Counted from the stretch's first letter, positions 52,136-59,818 are shown. The stretch is DNA of 64,000 nucleotides from Fibrobacter succinogenes (GCA_902800345.1 CADCDO010000024.1:31551-95550), one strand, 5' to 3'. A program made the numbers and translations. Notes: generated from the sequence alone by a model not told the origin.

Positions 52136-52320
52136 TCTGTTTAATTTTTTGTTTTGCTTTACATTTAATATAATACAAAATAAGCCCAAGCATTTTGCTT
52201 GGATACTTTTAAAAGAGTGGGGGAGGGCTCCCCCTCGCTCTCCTTCGTTGACTCCGTGACAAAGGTCCCTGAACTTGCCGAAGCGGCCTAAGACTTCGCT
52301 CTAAAATCCGGAAATCTGGA

Positions 52321-52389
52321 AATGATTGTCTCGACGATTTCACGAGCCTTTTCCATAAGTCCGAACCGCAAAACTTGAAGGATTTATAG
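52321..52389 (+). pseudogene. 3' remnant of a hipB-like gene
   Basis: Twenty-two codons plus stop reading NDCLDDFTSLFHKSEPQNLK and DL. They are nearly identical to the last residues of the intact HTH protein encoded at 55918-56202 (DCLEDFTSLFHKPEPQNLKDL). No helix-turn-helix part precedes it. It is a clear leftover of a second copy. Confidence 0.8.
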
Positions 52390-52460
52390 AAATTTTTATC
52401 ATATGTCATCTTTTGACATGGTAATTGTGCTATATTGAGATAGCTTGCAAGAACGTTTTG

Positions 52461-52643
52461 TTAAATCATGTATTCTGCGGTTTTATTGCTTGTCCGCAGG
52501 AGGAGTAAGAATGAATACGAATCACATTCCGTTTGAACATCTGCGAATGTGTTGACGATGGAATCCGTGGGGGACAATTCCGTGATTGAATCCAATGATT
52601 CTTCGTTATTGGATGGCTCGTAGTATCGTGCATTTGAAACCAT
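52461..52643 (-). CDS. Possible short frame, doubtful
   Basis: A 60-codon hydrophilic acidic frame starting three bases after the stop of the lipoprotein at 52647. No ribosome site, no recognisable motif. It may be a former extension of that lipoprotein or chance. Confidence 0.25.
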   Translation of the reverse strand: MVSNARYYEPSNNEESLDSITELSPTDSIVNTFADVQTECDSYSFLLLLRTSNKTAEYMI

Positions 52644-52646
52644 GGA

Positions 52647-52925
52647 CTACATCAGTAGTTCGGTTTCTTCTACAGAATTGAAAACCATGTTGGAATCAAT
52701 GGTCGAAAGTTTGGCTTGTATTTCTTTGGCCTGTTCTAAATATTCGGTTGCGTAATAGACTACATTGCGATTGGAATCCTTGGCGAAATTCGAGAAGTTC
52801 ATTGCGAGTAGGTCTTTTGCTTCTGAAAAGTCATCCAAGTTTTTGAGTCTGCTTGTGTCGACTTTGTATTGCGTCCCTGCGCAAGAAATCAATAGGATTG
52901 CGATTAAGAGAAGTAAGTACTTCAT
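52647..52925 (-). CDS. Small lipoprotein, unknown
   Basis: A 92-residue lipoprotein (MKYLLLLIAILLISC, lipobox LISC) with a helical mature part (LDDFSEAKDLLAMNFSNFAK). The ATG at 52925 is the natural signal-peptide start; the frame extends six codons upstream. It follows a small membrane protein gene by about 20 bases and may be in one operon with it and the 53242 gene. Family unknown. Confidence 0.65.
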   Translation of the reverse strand: MKYLLLLIAILLISCAGTQYKVDTSRLKNLDDFSEAKDLLAMNFSNFAKDSNRNVVYYATEYLEQAKEIQAKLSTIDSNMVFNSVEETELLM

Positions 52926-52946
52926 TTTACAAGCAATTTTCATGTT

Positions 52947-53267
52947 CTAATTCACAGCAGTAATGACACAAATTGTAAGCCAAATGCTAATCAGTAACGG
53001 AAGTATTGTGAAGAATAGATCATGAAGTATTTTTCCCCATTTATCTCCAAATAGTCTTTTTGTCAGAGATAACGTCAGAAGGTAATTTTCTTTACCCGCC
53101 AGTTTCACGATGAGTGTGAACAAACCATAAACTAGAGCTGCTAAAGCAACACCAGCAATGAGGATAATAAATGATATTAGCATTAGCATATTAATGATTA
53201 GCCTCTTAGGGTAGAATTTTTTTTCATGACTGATAATATCGTTAACCTTTATAAAACTCGTAGCCAA
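52947..53267 (-). CDS. Small membrane protein, unknown
   Basis: A 106-codon frame with two long membrane helices (LIINMLMLISFIILIAGVAL with ALVYGLF, and ILHDLFFTILPLLISIWLTI). The frame opens at a TTG (53267) that overlaps the upstream gene by 26 bases and has GGAAAAAG before it. The first in-frame ATG would shorten it by about 25 residues. Probably expressed with the 53242 gene. Confidence 0.55.
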   Translation of the reverse strand: MATSFIKVNDIISHEKKFYPKRLIINMLMLISFIILIAGVALAALVYGLFTLIVKLAGKENYLLTLSLTKRLFGDKWGKILHDLFFTILPLLISIWLTICVITAVN

Positions 53268-53934
53268 CTTTTTCCAAATCGTCGTGCAGTTGCTCTTCGA
53301 CCATTTTCAATACGCTTACGGAACCTTCGGCGTCTGGCCCTCGTTTTGCAACATCGCCAATGACATATTGCTTTAAATCGTTTACGGTTTCTATTAATTT
53401 TTCTTCGTAAGCAGGATGATTTGTTTGCTTCAAGAAAAGCATTGCCGCTGCTTGCGGACCTGGGTATGAAAAGTTGAATGGTAATTCATCTCTCTTTTTA
53501 GATGCAATTTCTTTAGCGACTTCTTCAATATTGGAATATTGATCAATGAATGGCCATACTTTCTCGTTCAGTATGCTTTGAACCTTGTTTACAAGTATTT
53601 CAATATGCTCTGGTTGGGTGATTTTTAACTCACAACCTTCCAATTCATCCATAAAGGAATGCGTTAATGTTGATGTAGTATCTCCGGCGACAAAATGGTA
53701 TTTGTTCATCAACGGATTTCGTGCATTTTCTATAGATTTAAAATAGATGCTAACGCCAAAAACATCAATGATAAATTCTTCGTAGCCGCTATAGCCTAAC
53801 ATTATGGAAACCTTAACGCCCTTTTTCCGGTCTGTTTTGAAATATTCAAAGGCGCGCCAAATTTTTTTCTTGCGGAAGTCTCTTACATCAAGACGTTCCA
53901 TTCCGTTTTTAAAATCGTCTAACGAAATAGGCAT
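53242..53934 (-). CDS. Cytosolic protein, unknown
   Basis: A 230-residue soluble protein without recognisable domains; it is acidic and has a helical C-terminal half (HPAYEEKLIETVNDLKQYVI). AAGGAG lies 11 bases before the ATG. It overlaps the next gene by 26 bases. Composition is more AT-rich than the housekeeping genes, suggesting an accessory origin. Confidence 0.65.
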   Translation of the reverse strand: MPISLDDFKNGMERLDVRDFRKKKIWRAFEYFKTDRKKGVKVSIMLGYSGYEEFIIDVFGVSIYFKSIENARNPLMNKYHFVAGDTTSTLTHSFMDELEGCELKITQPEHIEILVNKVQSILNEKVWPFIDQYSNIEEVAKEIASKKRDELPFNFSYPGPQAAAMLFLKQTNHPAYEEKLIETVNDLKQYVIGDVAKRGPDAEGSVSVLKMVEEQLHDDLEKVGYEFYKG

Positions 53935-54000
53935 AATCAGGTGGCTCCTTAGTTTTGGTAAATCATAGATTATAATATATTTTAATTTGTTTTAGTGATT

Positions 54001-54114
54001 TTAATAAGCGTTGTAATCTTGTGGCGGGATTATTAAGGTATCCAACATTGTGTTGGTAATCCAGCCTGTACATGATGGCTGCCATTTTTCGCAATCACTA
54101 AATAAATTCATCAT
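54001..54114 (-). pseudogene. Fragment of an SH3-like lipoprotein
   Basis: The fragment reads PSCTGWITNTMLDTLIIP, matching ESCQGWISSSMIDSLVFP in the intact lipoprotein encoded at 54211-54537. Only the end of the domain remains; there is no signal peptide. A decayed tandem copy is the simplest explanation. Confidence 0.6.
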
Positions 54115-54132
54115 TATGAATATACAAAAAAT

Positions 54133-54153
54133 CGCCCGGCTTTGAACCGGGCG
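54133..54153. terminator. Hairpin with conserved CTTTGAA loop (a)
   Basis: CGCCCGG-CTTTGAA-CCGGGCG followed by CTTTTCG. The same seven-base loop recurs in hairpins at 54584 and 61971, while the stem sequences differ but still pair. Confidence 0.65.
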
Positions 54154-54210
54154 CTTTTCGTAATGGGATAATCCTGCTCCTTTCGACAAATTCAGGGCTT
54201 CGCGGTTAGA

Positions 54211-54537
54211 TTATTGCAGGGAATCGTTCTCTAAGCAGGTTTCCCAATCGCAAATATCAATATCATCCAATTTCATTTTAGGGCGGCGGACCGGAAATAC
54301 CAATGAATCTATCATTGAACTAGAAATCCAGCCTTGACAAGATTCATTTAATTGCACAAGTGACATCGAGTCTTTTTTCTTATGAACTCTAATGGAATCT
54401 CCGGTTTGTAGGTAGCACATGATGTTCTTTTGGGAATCATATTGCCGATATAGGGGTATTTGACCGTAATTATAACTACGGGTGCACCCAGCAAGTATTA
54501 GTGCTATAACAATCAATGTAATAAGTTTGATTCTCAT
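54211..54537 (-). CDS. Small lipoprotein with SH3-like domain
   Basis: A 108-residue lipoprotein (MRIKLITLIVIALILAGC, lipobox LAGC). The segment MCYLQTGDSIRVHKKKDSMS, then SCQGWISSSMIDSLVFP, has the pattern of a bacterial SH3 (SH3b) domain, often used to bind peptidoglycan or peptides. The acidic C-terminus (DDIDICDWETCLENDSLQ) carries two more Cys. A partial copy of its end lies at 54001-54114. Confidence 0.6.
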   Translation of the reverse strand: MRIKLITLIVIALILAGCTRSYNYGQIPLYRQYDSQKNIMCYLQTGDSIRVHKKKDSMSLVQLNESCQGWISSSMIDSLVFPVRRPKMKLDDIDICDWETCLENDSLQ

Positions 54538-54583
54538 TTATACGGATTCCGCAGAAAATGTTTCACTATAAACATACAAAAAA

Positions 54584-54604
54584 CGTCCGGCTTTGAAATG
54601 GACG
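54584..54604. terminator. Hairpin with conserved CTTTGAA loop (b)
   Basis: CGTCCGG-CTTTGAA-ATGGACG, flanked by an A-run and CTTTGG. It belongs to the same hairpin family as 54133, 59762, 61971 and 63486. Confidence 0.5.
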
Positions 54605-54795
54605 CTTTGGAGATGGCGACATGACCCGCCAGATGATTTACCACAATGACTGCGGCTGGAGTTATAAAGAGTTCCTGTAAAGTCTACATTCTGAATATAC
54701 CAATTTTTATGCAGGTTCATAAGAGTTTCGGTTTGAATGAACCGAATTTGTATTGTAGGCTAAGTTGTTGTTAATGTAAAATTTTTCTACCTCCC

Positions 54796-54824
54796 TTGCC
54801 AACTTTTTAAAATATAGGTACAAT
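54796..54824 (+). promoter_or_regulatory. Promoter of the structured leader
   Basis: TTGCCA at 54796-54801, a 17-base spacer and TACAAT at 54819-54824. A transcript would begin near 54831, just before the first hairpin. Confidence 0.55.
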
Positions 54825-54830
54825 TACTGC

Positions 54831-55030
54831 ATCCCCGACGCATCTCGTCTAAGAAAGGCGAGGTGCGTTCTTTTTCGCTTGTAGCGTTAACGCATTGGCC
54901 TCGGCAATGGAAATAAGTGAACTTATTTCCGCTGCTCTCGGCTTAGTGCGTTTTTATTTGGGCTTTCCGGCCCTTTGTGAAAGAACGCCTCTAAAAAAAT
55001 CTACCGGTCGCAGTTTGCGGCCATAACAAC
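54831..55030 (+). ncRNA. Candidate structured leader / attenuator RNA
   Basis: Three structures in about 150 bases. (1) ACGCATCTCG pairs with CGAGGTGCGT (54838-54868), followed by TTCTTTTT, a terminator shape. (2) AACGCATT (54889-54896) pairs with AGTGCGTT (54945-54952), followed by TTTTATTTG; inside it GGAAATAAGT-GA-ACTTATTTCC is a perfect ten-pair stem. (3) AAAGAACGCCTC (about 54979-54990) could instead pair with GAGGTGCGTTCTTT of structure 1, which would break the first terminator. A GGAGG site and a short ORF follow. Regulation by alternative pairing is inferred. Confidence 0.45.
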
Positions 55031-55042
55031 GGAGGCTATAAT

Positions 55043-55120
55043 ATGAGTCGCAGTTACAAGAAACCGTTTGTGAAAATGGCAAAGGAGGCGCATGCCGGAA
55101 AAGAACCGCAAAGAGGGTGA
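55043..55120 (+). CDS. Very short ORF (25 residues) after the structured leader
   Basis: ATG at 55043 with GGAGG eight bases upstream; the product begins MSRSYKKPFVKMAKEAHAGK and ends EPQRG. Short basic MSRSYKK-type peptides are annotated in many genomes as hypothetical proteins, usually longer than this one. This copy may be truncated or a leader peptide. Confidence 0.45.
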   Translation: MSRSYKKPFVKMAKEAHAGKEPQRG

Positions 55121-55226
55121 TTGTTAGGGGTGGCCGTCCGAAGGTGTCAAACTGCCTATTTCCGACCCGAAGGGCATTAGGAAATAGTGAAAATCGCTCG
55201 AAAAAGCCAAATGATTTACAAATGTA

Positions 55227-55255
55227 TTGACAAATGTGTGTACAGTAATTATATT
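55227..55255 (+). promoter_or_regulatory. Consensus promoter of the BrnT/BrnA-like pair
   Basis: TTGACA (55227-55232), 17 bases, TATATT (55250-55255): an almost ideal sigma-70-type promoter. AAGGG and the GTG start at 55261 follow directly, so the mRNA is leaderless or starts within the gene (alternative GTG at 55270). Confidence 0.8.
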
Positions 55256-55260
55256 AAGGG

Positions 55261-55539
55261 GTGGAATTCGTGGCTAGATGGAATTCTGAGAAAAATGAAT
55301 TGTTGAAGGTAACGAGACATGTTTCCTTCGAACAAATCGAAGAAATTATGCGGAACAAAGAGGTCCTGGATGATTACGAGCATCCGAATCAGGAGAAGTA
55401 TCCGGGGCAGAGAATTATGGTTGTTAGGATTGAAGGCTACTGTTATGTTGTTCCTTACAAGCCTGAACCTGATGGAGATATTTGGCTTAAGACTATTGTG
55501 CCGAGCAGAGTCGCTCAGAGAAAATATGGAGGTAAGTAA
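55261..55539 (+). CDS. BrnT/DUF4258-like RNase toxin
   Basis: A 92-residue protein with the layout of small BrnT/RelE-type toxins: FVARWNSEKNELLKVTRHVSF at the start, HPNQEKYPGQRIMVVRIEG, CYVVPYKPEPDGDIWLKTI and the closing PSRVAQRKYGGK. Such toxins cut mRNA, with the ribbon-helix-helix partner encoded downstream as antitoxin. The exact subfamily is uncertain. The start is a GTG at 55261; the partner gene overlaps the stop by one base (TAATG). Confidence 0.72.
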   Translation: MEFVARWNSEKNELLKVTRHVSFEQIEEIMRNKEVLDDYEHPNQEKYPGQRIMVVRIEGYCYVVPYKPEPDGDIWLKTIVPSRVAQRKYGGK

Positions 55540-55850
55540 TGTTGTCTTTTAAGGAACATGCGAAAAAGTTCAATCTGGACGAAGAGGAACAAGAAATCCT
55601 TGCCGATTTCGAGGCGAACCATGCCGGCAAGCCGCAGATTACCGAAGAACGCAAAAGGGAACTCGCGTCATTGGCTAATGCCTCCTACAAGTTTAGGGCC
55701 TCTGCAAAGAAACCCTATACGATTCGCCTGCACTCTGGAGCTGTCGATGTCATCAAGGCTTTCACGGACCGCTTTGGCGGGCACTACCAGACCCTTGTCG
55801 ATGATGCTGTGATTGAACTCGCCGCGAAACTTAAAGCAGAGATGGTGTAG
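55539..55850 (+). CDS. Ribbon-helix-helix antitoxin-like protein
   Basis: A 103-residue protein with an acidic helical N-terminus (LDEEEQEILADFEANHAGK), likely to wrap the toxin, and a C-terminal ribbon-helix-helix stretch (KKPYTIRLHSGAVDVIKAFT, then GHYQTLVDDAVIELAAKL). It is coupled to the toxin gene upstream. It should neutralise the toxin and repress the shared promoter at 55227. Confidence 0.75.
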   Translation: MLSFKEHAKKFNLDEEEQEILADFEANHAGKPQITEERKRELASLANASYKFRASAKKPYTIRLHSGAVDVIKAFTDRFGGHYQTLVDDAVIELAAKLKAEMV

Positions 55851-55857
55851 TTAAATA

Positions 55858-55873
55858 TGCTGATATTTTAGCA
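55858..55873. promoter_or_regulatory. hipBA operator copy 1
   Basis: TGCTGATATTTTAGCA: TGCT-N8-AGCA, 22 bases upstream of the -35... region start of tandem operators. It repeats at 55899-55914 with one base change. Confidence 0.55.
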
Positions 55874-55879
55874 GATTTA

Positions 55880-55908
55880 TTGTTTTTTATCAAAAAAATG
55901 CTTATATT
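55880..55908 (+). promoter_or_regulatory. hipBA promoter
   Basis: TTGTTT (55880-55885), 17 bases, TATATT (55903-55908). The ATG at 55918 lies nine bases past the -10 box. The -10 box is inside the second TGCT-N8-AGCA palindrome, so binding there would block RNA polymerase. Confidence 0.7.
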
Positions 55909-55914
55909 TTAGCA
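55899..55914. promoter_or_regulatory. hipBA operator copy 2
   Basis: TGCTTATATTTTAGCA, overlapping the -10 box. Copy 1 lies 41 bases upstream (start to start), about four helical turns, fitting two HipB-like dimers on the same face. Confidence 0.6.
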
Positions 55915-55917
55915 TAT

Positions 55918-56202
55918 ATGAACAGCAAATTTGACATTAGTTCTTTTGTTGATACACTTACTGTTCCTGCGGCGGCAACCAGGGTGGTGGAGCGCATGAA
56001 GGTTCGCAGGCGTGCCATGAAAGTTTCGCAGCAGGAACTTGCCAGGCGTTCCGGCGTAAGTTACGCGTCTATTCGCAGGTTTGAAACTACGGGCGAAATT
56101 GCGTTCCTTTCGCTGTTGAAAATTGCGCTTGCACTTGATTGCCTCGAAGATTTCACGAGCCTTTTCCATAAACCCGAACCGCAGAACTTGAAAGATTTGT
56201 AG
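55918..56202 (+). CDS. hipB: HipB-like XRE antitoxin/repressor
   Basis: A 94-residue DNA-binding protein with a helix-turn-helix at about residues 35-65 (MKVSQQELARRSGVSYASIR). It is encoded just before hipA (seven-base gap), with two palindromic operators over its promoter. HipB proteins neutralise HipA and repress the operon. A remnant of a second copy lies at 52321-52389. Confidence 0.85.
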   Translation: MNSKFDISSFVDTLTVPAAATRVVERMKVRRRAMKVSQQELARRSGVSYASIRRFETTGEIAFLSLLKIALALDCLEDFTSLFHKPEPQNLKDL

Positions 56203-56209
56203 GTAGCCG

Positions 56210-57307
56210 ATGAATATCGTCGATGTGAAAAAGTTGACTGTCAAGTATAACGGCAGGGTGGTGGGCTACCTCGCGGAAGTGGACGGGAAAATCGCTTTCC
56301 AGTACGACCTCGAATGGCAAGAAAACGGGTTCTCTATTTCTCCGTTTTCGCTTCCTATTTCGAATAAGGTTTTCGTTTGTAATAAGCCGACTTTTGGCGG
56401 ACTGTTCGGCGTCTTTTACGACTCGCTGCCGGATGGCTGGGGCGAACTCTTGTTTAGGCGGCTCCTTGCGCGGCAGGGCCTGAATGCGGATAGAATTTCG
56501 CCGCTGACCAGGCTTTCGCTTGTGGGTGAATCTGGTTTGGGCGCTCTACGCTATGAACCGGATTATGCCGAAATGATGGTGTCGGAACATTTTGATTTGG
56601 ACGAACTTTCTAGGGAGGCGGAAGCAATCTGGAAAGACCGCGACGAAGGCGTGGATCTCGATGAAATCTACAAGCTGGGCGGCTCCAGCGGCGGTGCACG
56701 TCCGAAGGTACATCTCGATATAAAGGGCGAACATTGGATTGTCAAGTTCCCTTGCTCGTTCGATGTCCCGAATATCGGCAAGCATGAATTTAATGCGAAT
56801 AAACTAGCCCGTAAGGCGGGAATTTGCACGAACGACTTTAAGTTGTTTCCGTCAAGAAAGTACAAGGGATTCTTTGGTGCGAAGCGTTTCGACTATTGCG
56901 ATGGCGGGCGAGTCCACATGATTTCGCTTTCGTCCGTTCTGGAAACATCGCATCGGATTCCGAACCTCGACTACACCCACCTTTTGCAAGTCATCGAAAA
57001 AATTTGCATCGACAAGGAAGACCTCTACGAAGCCTTTAGGCGGATGTGCTTCAACGTGTTCTTCGGAAACAAGGACGACCATGGCAAGAATTTTGCGTTC
57101 CTGTACGATGAATCTCTTGGTGGCTACAAGCTCTCGCCTGCGTACGACATCACGAAAACGCCCGACAAGGCGGAACATGAAATGTCTGTCAACGGGAACG
57201 GAAACCCGACCGAAAAGGATATTCTCGCCGTGGCTGAAAACTGCAAACTGAATATGGAACGCTGCCGCACGATAATGGGCGAGGTCAAGGGTGTTGTCGT
57301 TGTCTAG
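56210..57307 (+). CDS. hipA: HipA-like serine/threonine kinase toxin
   Basis: A 365-residue kinase of the HipA family, which in E. coli phosphorylates glutamyl-tRNA synthetase and halts translation. Seen: N-terminal subdomain (VKYNGRVVGYLAEVDG), FGVFYDSLPDGWGELL, the P-loop GGSSGGARPKVHLD, the ATP-site FKLF region, catalytic NVFFGNKDDHGKNFAFLYD, and the metal-site YKLSPAYDIT. It is about 70 residues shorter than E. coli HipA, like many environmental versions. Its stop codon TAG is part of a CTAGGGTTCTGTCCTAAAA repeat that recurs at other gene ends nearby. Confidence 0.88.
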   Translation: MNIVDVKKLTVKYNGRVVGYLAEVDGKIAFQYDLEWQENGFSISPFSLPISNKVFVCNKPTFGGLFGVFYDSLPDGWGELLFRRLLARQGLNADRISPLTRLSLVGESGLGALRYEPDYAEMMVSEHFDLDELSREAEAIWKDRDEGVDLDEIYKLGGSSGGARPKVHLDIKGEHWIVKFPCSFDVPNIGKHEFNANKLARKAGICTNDFKLFPSRKYKGFFGAKRFDYCDGGRVHMISLSSVLETSHRIPNLDYTHLLQVIEKICIDKEDLYEAFRRMCFNVFFGNKDDHGKNFAFLYDESLGGYKLSPAYDITKTPDKAEHEMSVNGNGNPTEKDILAVAENCKLNMERCRTIMGEVKGVVVV

Positions 57308-57322
57308 GGTTCTGTCCTAAAA
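57304..57322. repeat. CTAGGG-N5-CCTAAAA hairpin element (a)
   Basis: CTAGGGTTCTGTCCTAAAA at the end of hipA, containing the gene's TAG stop. Copies lie at 58852, 59819 and 62068. Confidence 0.65.
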
Positions 57323-57513
57323 CCTGAAATCAGGAGTCGGTTGATGCGTTCTGATCAATTTTATTCCTGAACCGGTAAATTGCATTGATTGCTATAAAAA
57401 AGCGAAGGGCTGTTGTGACAAATATGAAGATTGATTCAAAACGACCGCCCCAAAAATTCAGAATTAGATGTTATTTGGCTTAATTTTTATGCCAATTTTT
57501 AAATAAACTGGCT

Positions 57514-57543
57514 TGTTTTTTATGCCAATTTTATATATATTTG
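57514..57543 (+). promoter_or_regulatory. Promoter of the AAA ATPase gene
   Basis: TTGTTT (57514-57519), 16 bases, TATATT (57536-57541) within TATATTTG; four bases later comes the ATG at 57548. No ribosome site. TGCCAATTTT is repeated in direct orientation at about 57491 and 57523. Confidence 0.65.
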
Positions 57544-57547
57544 AAGT

Positions 57548-58855
57548 ATGGAAGAAATTATCGCACAAGTACTCCGTGAATTTTATGAAACAGGCATCCC
57601 GTCGGATGTATGCCAAAGGCCGTTTGATTTTTTAGAAAAAAGACGGAATGCGACGTCAATTATCGGAATGCGTCGGACGGGGAAAACTTACGCGGCTTAC
57701 CAGCGTATGCTTGAACTTGTGAATGGGGGTATCCCAATTGAGCGGATTGTCTATATAAATTTCGATGACGAACGATTAAGGCTCGTTACGGTGGATGATC
57801 TTCACTTTGTTGGAGAAGCGCACGCGACGATGTATCCTAAGGCCGCCCAAGAAAAATGCTGGTATTTTCTTGACGAGTTGCAAAATGTGGATGGCTGGGA
57901 AATGTATGCGCGCAGACTTCTGGATTCACCTCTCGTTCAACTTTGCATCACGGGTTCTTCATCCAAGTTGCTTTCATCCGAGGTGGCGACACAGCTTCGT
58001 GGAAGGTCCCTGGATATGGAAGTGTTCCCCTTTTCGTTTAGTGAATTTCTAGAATTTAACGGTATTGTCAAACACATTCCGCAACTACCGTTTTCTTCTA
58101 GGACGGCGGGCGTGCTCCGTAATGCCATGAGCCGCTATTTGGAAGAGGGCGGTTTTCCCGATGTGCAGGGAGAAAACCTCCGCATCCGCAATAAGTTGTT
58201 GCAGGAGTATGTGAATGCCGTGGTGCTTAGGGATGTTATCGAACGTCATGATATTTCTAGTGTTCAGGCTCTCCGTTATACGTTGAATTATGTTATACAC
58301 AATTATGCGCGGAAAGTATCTACCCGTGCGATATCGGGGGCGCTGAAGGCTATGGGCATGCCCGATAATCGGGAATACATTTCGAATTACCTTCGCTATT
58401 TTGCGGATGCCTATTTGATTTACCCTGTTTCCATCAGGACTGATTCTGTCGCCGTGCGCAGGACGAATCCTGATAAGTATTACATGGTGGATACGGGCCT
58501 GGTCCGTGCCATGACTCCCAAGAACGATGCGGAGAAGGGCTGGCTTTTAGAAAACCTCGTGTTTATGCAGTTGCGCCGTGGCAATAATAAAATTGAATAC
58601 TACATAAACAAGAAAGGCGGCGAAGTTGATTTCTTGGTGACGGACCTTGATACAAAAGCAAGGCGTTTGATTCAAGTCGCCTGGAATATGGAAAAAGAAG
58701 AAACGAAGGACCGTGAACTAGCGGCGATTCGCTTGGCGAAGGATGAAATCAAGGTTAAAGATTGCTCTATCGTTACATGGGATACTGAATGCGTCCTAGA
58801 AGACGATATCAACATAGTGCCGGTCTGGAAGTTCTGTTTGGAAAAATACGCCTAG
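57548..58855 (+). CDS. AAA_14 / DUF4143 ATPase
   Basis: A 435-residue ATP-binding protein of the AAA_14-DUF4143 group. The Walker A motif is GMRRTGKTYAAYQ (residues ~41-53), Walker B is CWYFLDELQNVDGWE, and ITGSSSKLLSSEVATQLRGR is the sensor region. The C-terminal DUF4143 part contains YYINKKGGEVDFLVTDL, a PD-(D/E)XK-like stretch. Such genes are very common and often horizontally moved; function is unknown. The stop TAG is again inside a CTAGGGCACCGCCCTAAAA repeat. Confidence 0.88.
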   Translation: MEEIIAQVLREFYETGIPSDVCQRPFDFLEKRRNATSIIGMRRTGKTYAAYQRMLELVNGGIPIERIVYINFDDERLRLVTVDDLHFVGEAHATMYPKAAQEKCWYFLDELQNVDGWEMYARRLLDSPLVQLCITGSSSKLLSSEVATQLRGRSLDMEVFPFSFSEFLEFNGIVKHIPQLPFSSRTAGVLRNAMSRYLEEGGFPDVQGENLRIRNKLLQEYVNAVVLRDVIERHDISSVQALRYTLNYVIHNYARKVSTRAISGALKAMGMPDNREYISNYLRYFADAYLIYPVSIRTDSVAVRRTNPDKYYMVDTGLVRAMTPKNDAEKGWLLENLVFMQLRRGNNKIEYYINKKGGEVDFLVTDLDTKARRLIQVAWNMEKEETKDRELAAIRLAKDEIKVKDCSIVTWDTECVLEDDINIVPVWKFCLEKYA

Positions 58856-58870
58856 GGCACCGCCCTAAAA
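58852..58870. repeat. CTAGGGC-ACC-GCCCTAAAA element (b)
   Basis: Supplies the TAG stop of the AAA ATPase on the plus strand and the TAG stop of the short L,D-transpeptidase-like fragment on the minus strand. Confidence 0.7.
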
Positions 58871-58987
58871 CTCGACATCCTTGCCAAGCGAAATCCTGTA
58901 CGTCTTGACGATATTCTCGCCGTTGCACAACTGCATTTGGCGTTTCGCTTTTTCTACGAGAATGTTGTCGATGGGTGAGGAGAGCAT
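58865..58987 (-). pseudogene. L,D-transpeptidase N-terminal fragment, copy 1
   Basis: Forty codons reading MLSSPIDNILVEKAKRQMQL, then NGENIVKTYRISLGKDVEF. This resembles the beginning of YkuD/L,D-transpeptidase domains (I-x-V-x-K-x-x-R ... Y-x-I-S-L-G), but the catalytic part is missing. The frame stops exactly at the CTAGGGC element. A sister fragment lies at 59819-59953. Confidence 0.6.
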
Positions 58988-59009
58988 GGCTTTGGGGGCA
59001 AGTGTCGTT

Positions 59010-59651
59010 TTATTTTCTATTCCTAAATAATTCTTCTAATTTTTGATTTTGTTGATCAAAGACCTGTCGCGTAGTAATTTCATCTAAAACATCGACTCCG
59101 AATTTCTCCGCACATCGGGACAGCTGAACCTTGTATTCGGGAGAACTTTCCCGCTCAGTCCATTGCCATTGCGGTCGAACACCTAAAAGGGAATCTTCTG
59201 AAAAGATAAAAGCAAAAGCCGAAGGAAAGAAATATTCATCATACGTCTTTTTTCTAAGAGGTTCTATTGGCGTCTCATCATAGAATATGTGTGTTTTGCC
59301 ATCTTTAGAAAAGCCTTCTGTAGTAGCCGCAACGACGTTTTCCACTAGGGGACGAACTATTACAATTTCAGCTTTTTCAACATCTGTATTTTCTGGATGC
59401 ATACAATTCGTAATACCTTGGTAAAGAGCCGTATCACGACTATAGTTTTTCTTCCATTGCAGGCTCCATTCATGATAAAGGCTGTCAAAAAATTCTTTTG
59501 GAATGTCTATCCGAGCGGAATCCTGAAGCGTATTCTTTTCAACACTTTGAGGAGCTGCTTCTTTTTGCGTTTCAAGGGTGGCTCCTTTATCAAAAGGTGC
59601 GCACGCCATAAGAAAACAAAAAATCATTGGAAAGAATAATTCTTTTCGCAT
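59010..59651 (-). CDS. Lipoprotein, unknown (paralogous unit 1)
   Basis: A 213-residue lipoprotein (lipobox LMAC). The mature protein has short similarities to the product of 60016-60606: a DSLY segment near the start of the domain and CAEKFGVDVL near the end (CAEKSGISL there). Both are followed downstream by an L,D-transpeptidase-like fragment, so the unit seems duplicated. Function unknown. Confidence 0.65.
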   Translation of the reverse strand: MRKELFFPMIFCFLMACAPFDKGATLETQKEAAPQSVEKNTLQDSARIDIPKEFFDSLYHEWSLQWKKNYSRDTALYQGITNCMHPENTDVEKAEIVIVRPLVENVVAATTEGFSKDGKTHIFYDETPIEPLRKKTYDEYFFPSAFAFIFSEDSLLGVRPQWQWTERESSPEYKVQLSRCAEKFGVDVLDEITTRQVFDQQNQKLEELFRNRK

Positions 59652-59761
59652 GAAAATACCATGACCACGATTTGCCCTATAAAATCTGCTCTCTGAATAT
59701 ACCTTTATTTTATGTGGGGTTGCAAGTGATTTAGTTTGGGAATAGCCTTAAATGTGAAAAA

Positions 59762-59784
59762 CGTCCAAGAATTGAACCTGAACG
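59762..59784. terminator. Degenerate hairpin of the CTTTGAA family (c)
   Basis: CGTCCAAG-AATTGAA-CCTGAACG: two mismatches in the stem. It is followed by TTTTGAAAAGGG, as in the intact element at 61971. Confidence 0.45.
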
Positions 59785-59818
59785 TTTTGAAAAGGGTTGG
59801 GGTATGTCTCTCCCTCGT

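Larger units (their letters stand above)
52190..52646. other. Intergenic region with repeats, a hipB remnant and a palindrome
   Basis: Contents in order: GGGGGAGGGCTCCCCCTCG (hairpin-like), GGTCCCTGAACTTGCCGAAG (R6 repeat), a hipB 3' remnant (52321-52389), the palindrome ATGTCA-TCTTT-TGACAT at 52403-52419, and a weak possible frame at 52461-52643. The palindrome resembles the TGTCAT-AAA-ATGACA site in front of the Fic gene (61384). Confidence 0.5.

Noticed and set aside
54538..54720. 60-codon minus-strand frame upstream of the SH3-like lipoprotein
   Set aside because: It runs through the CTTTGAA hairpin, has no ribosome site and no motif; treated as non-coding.
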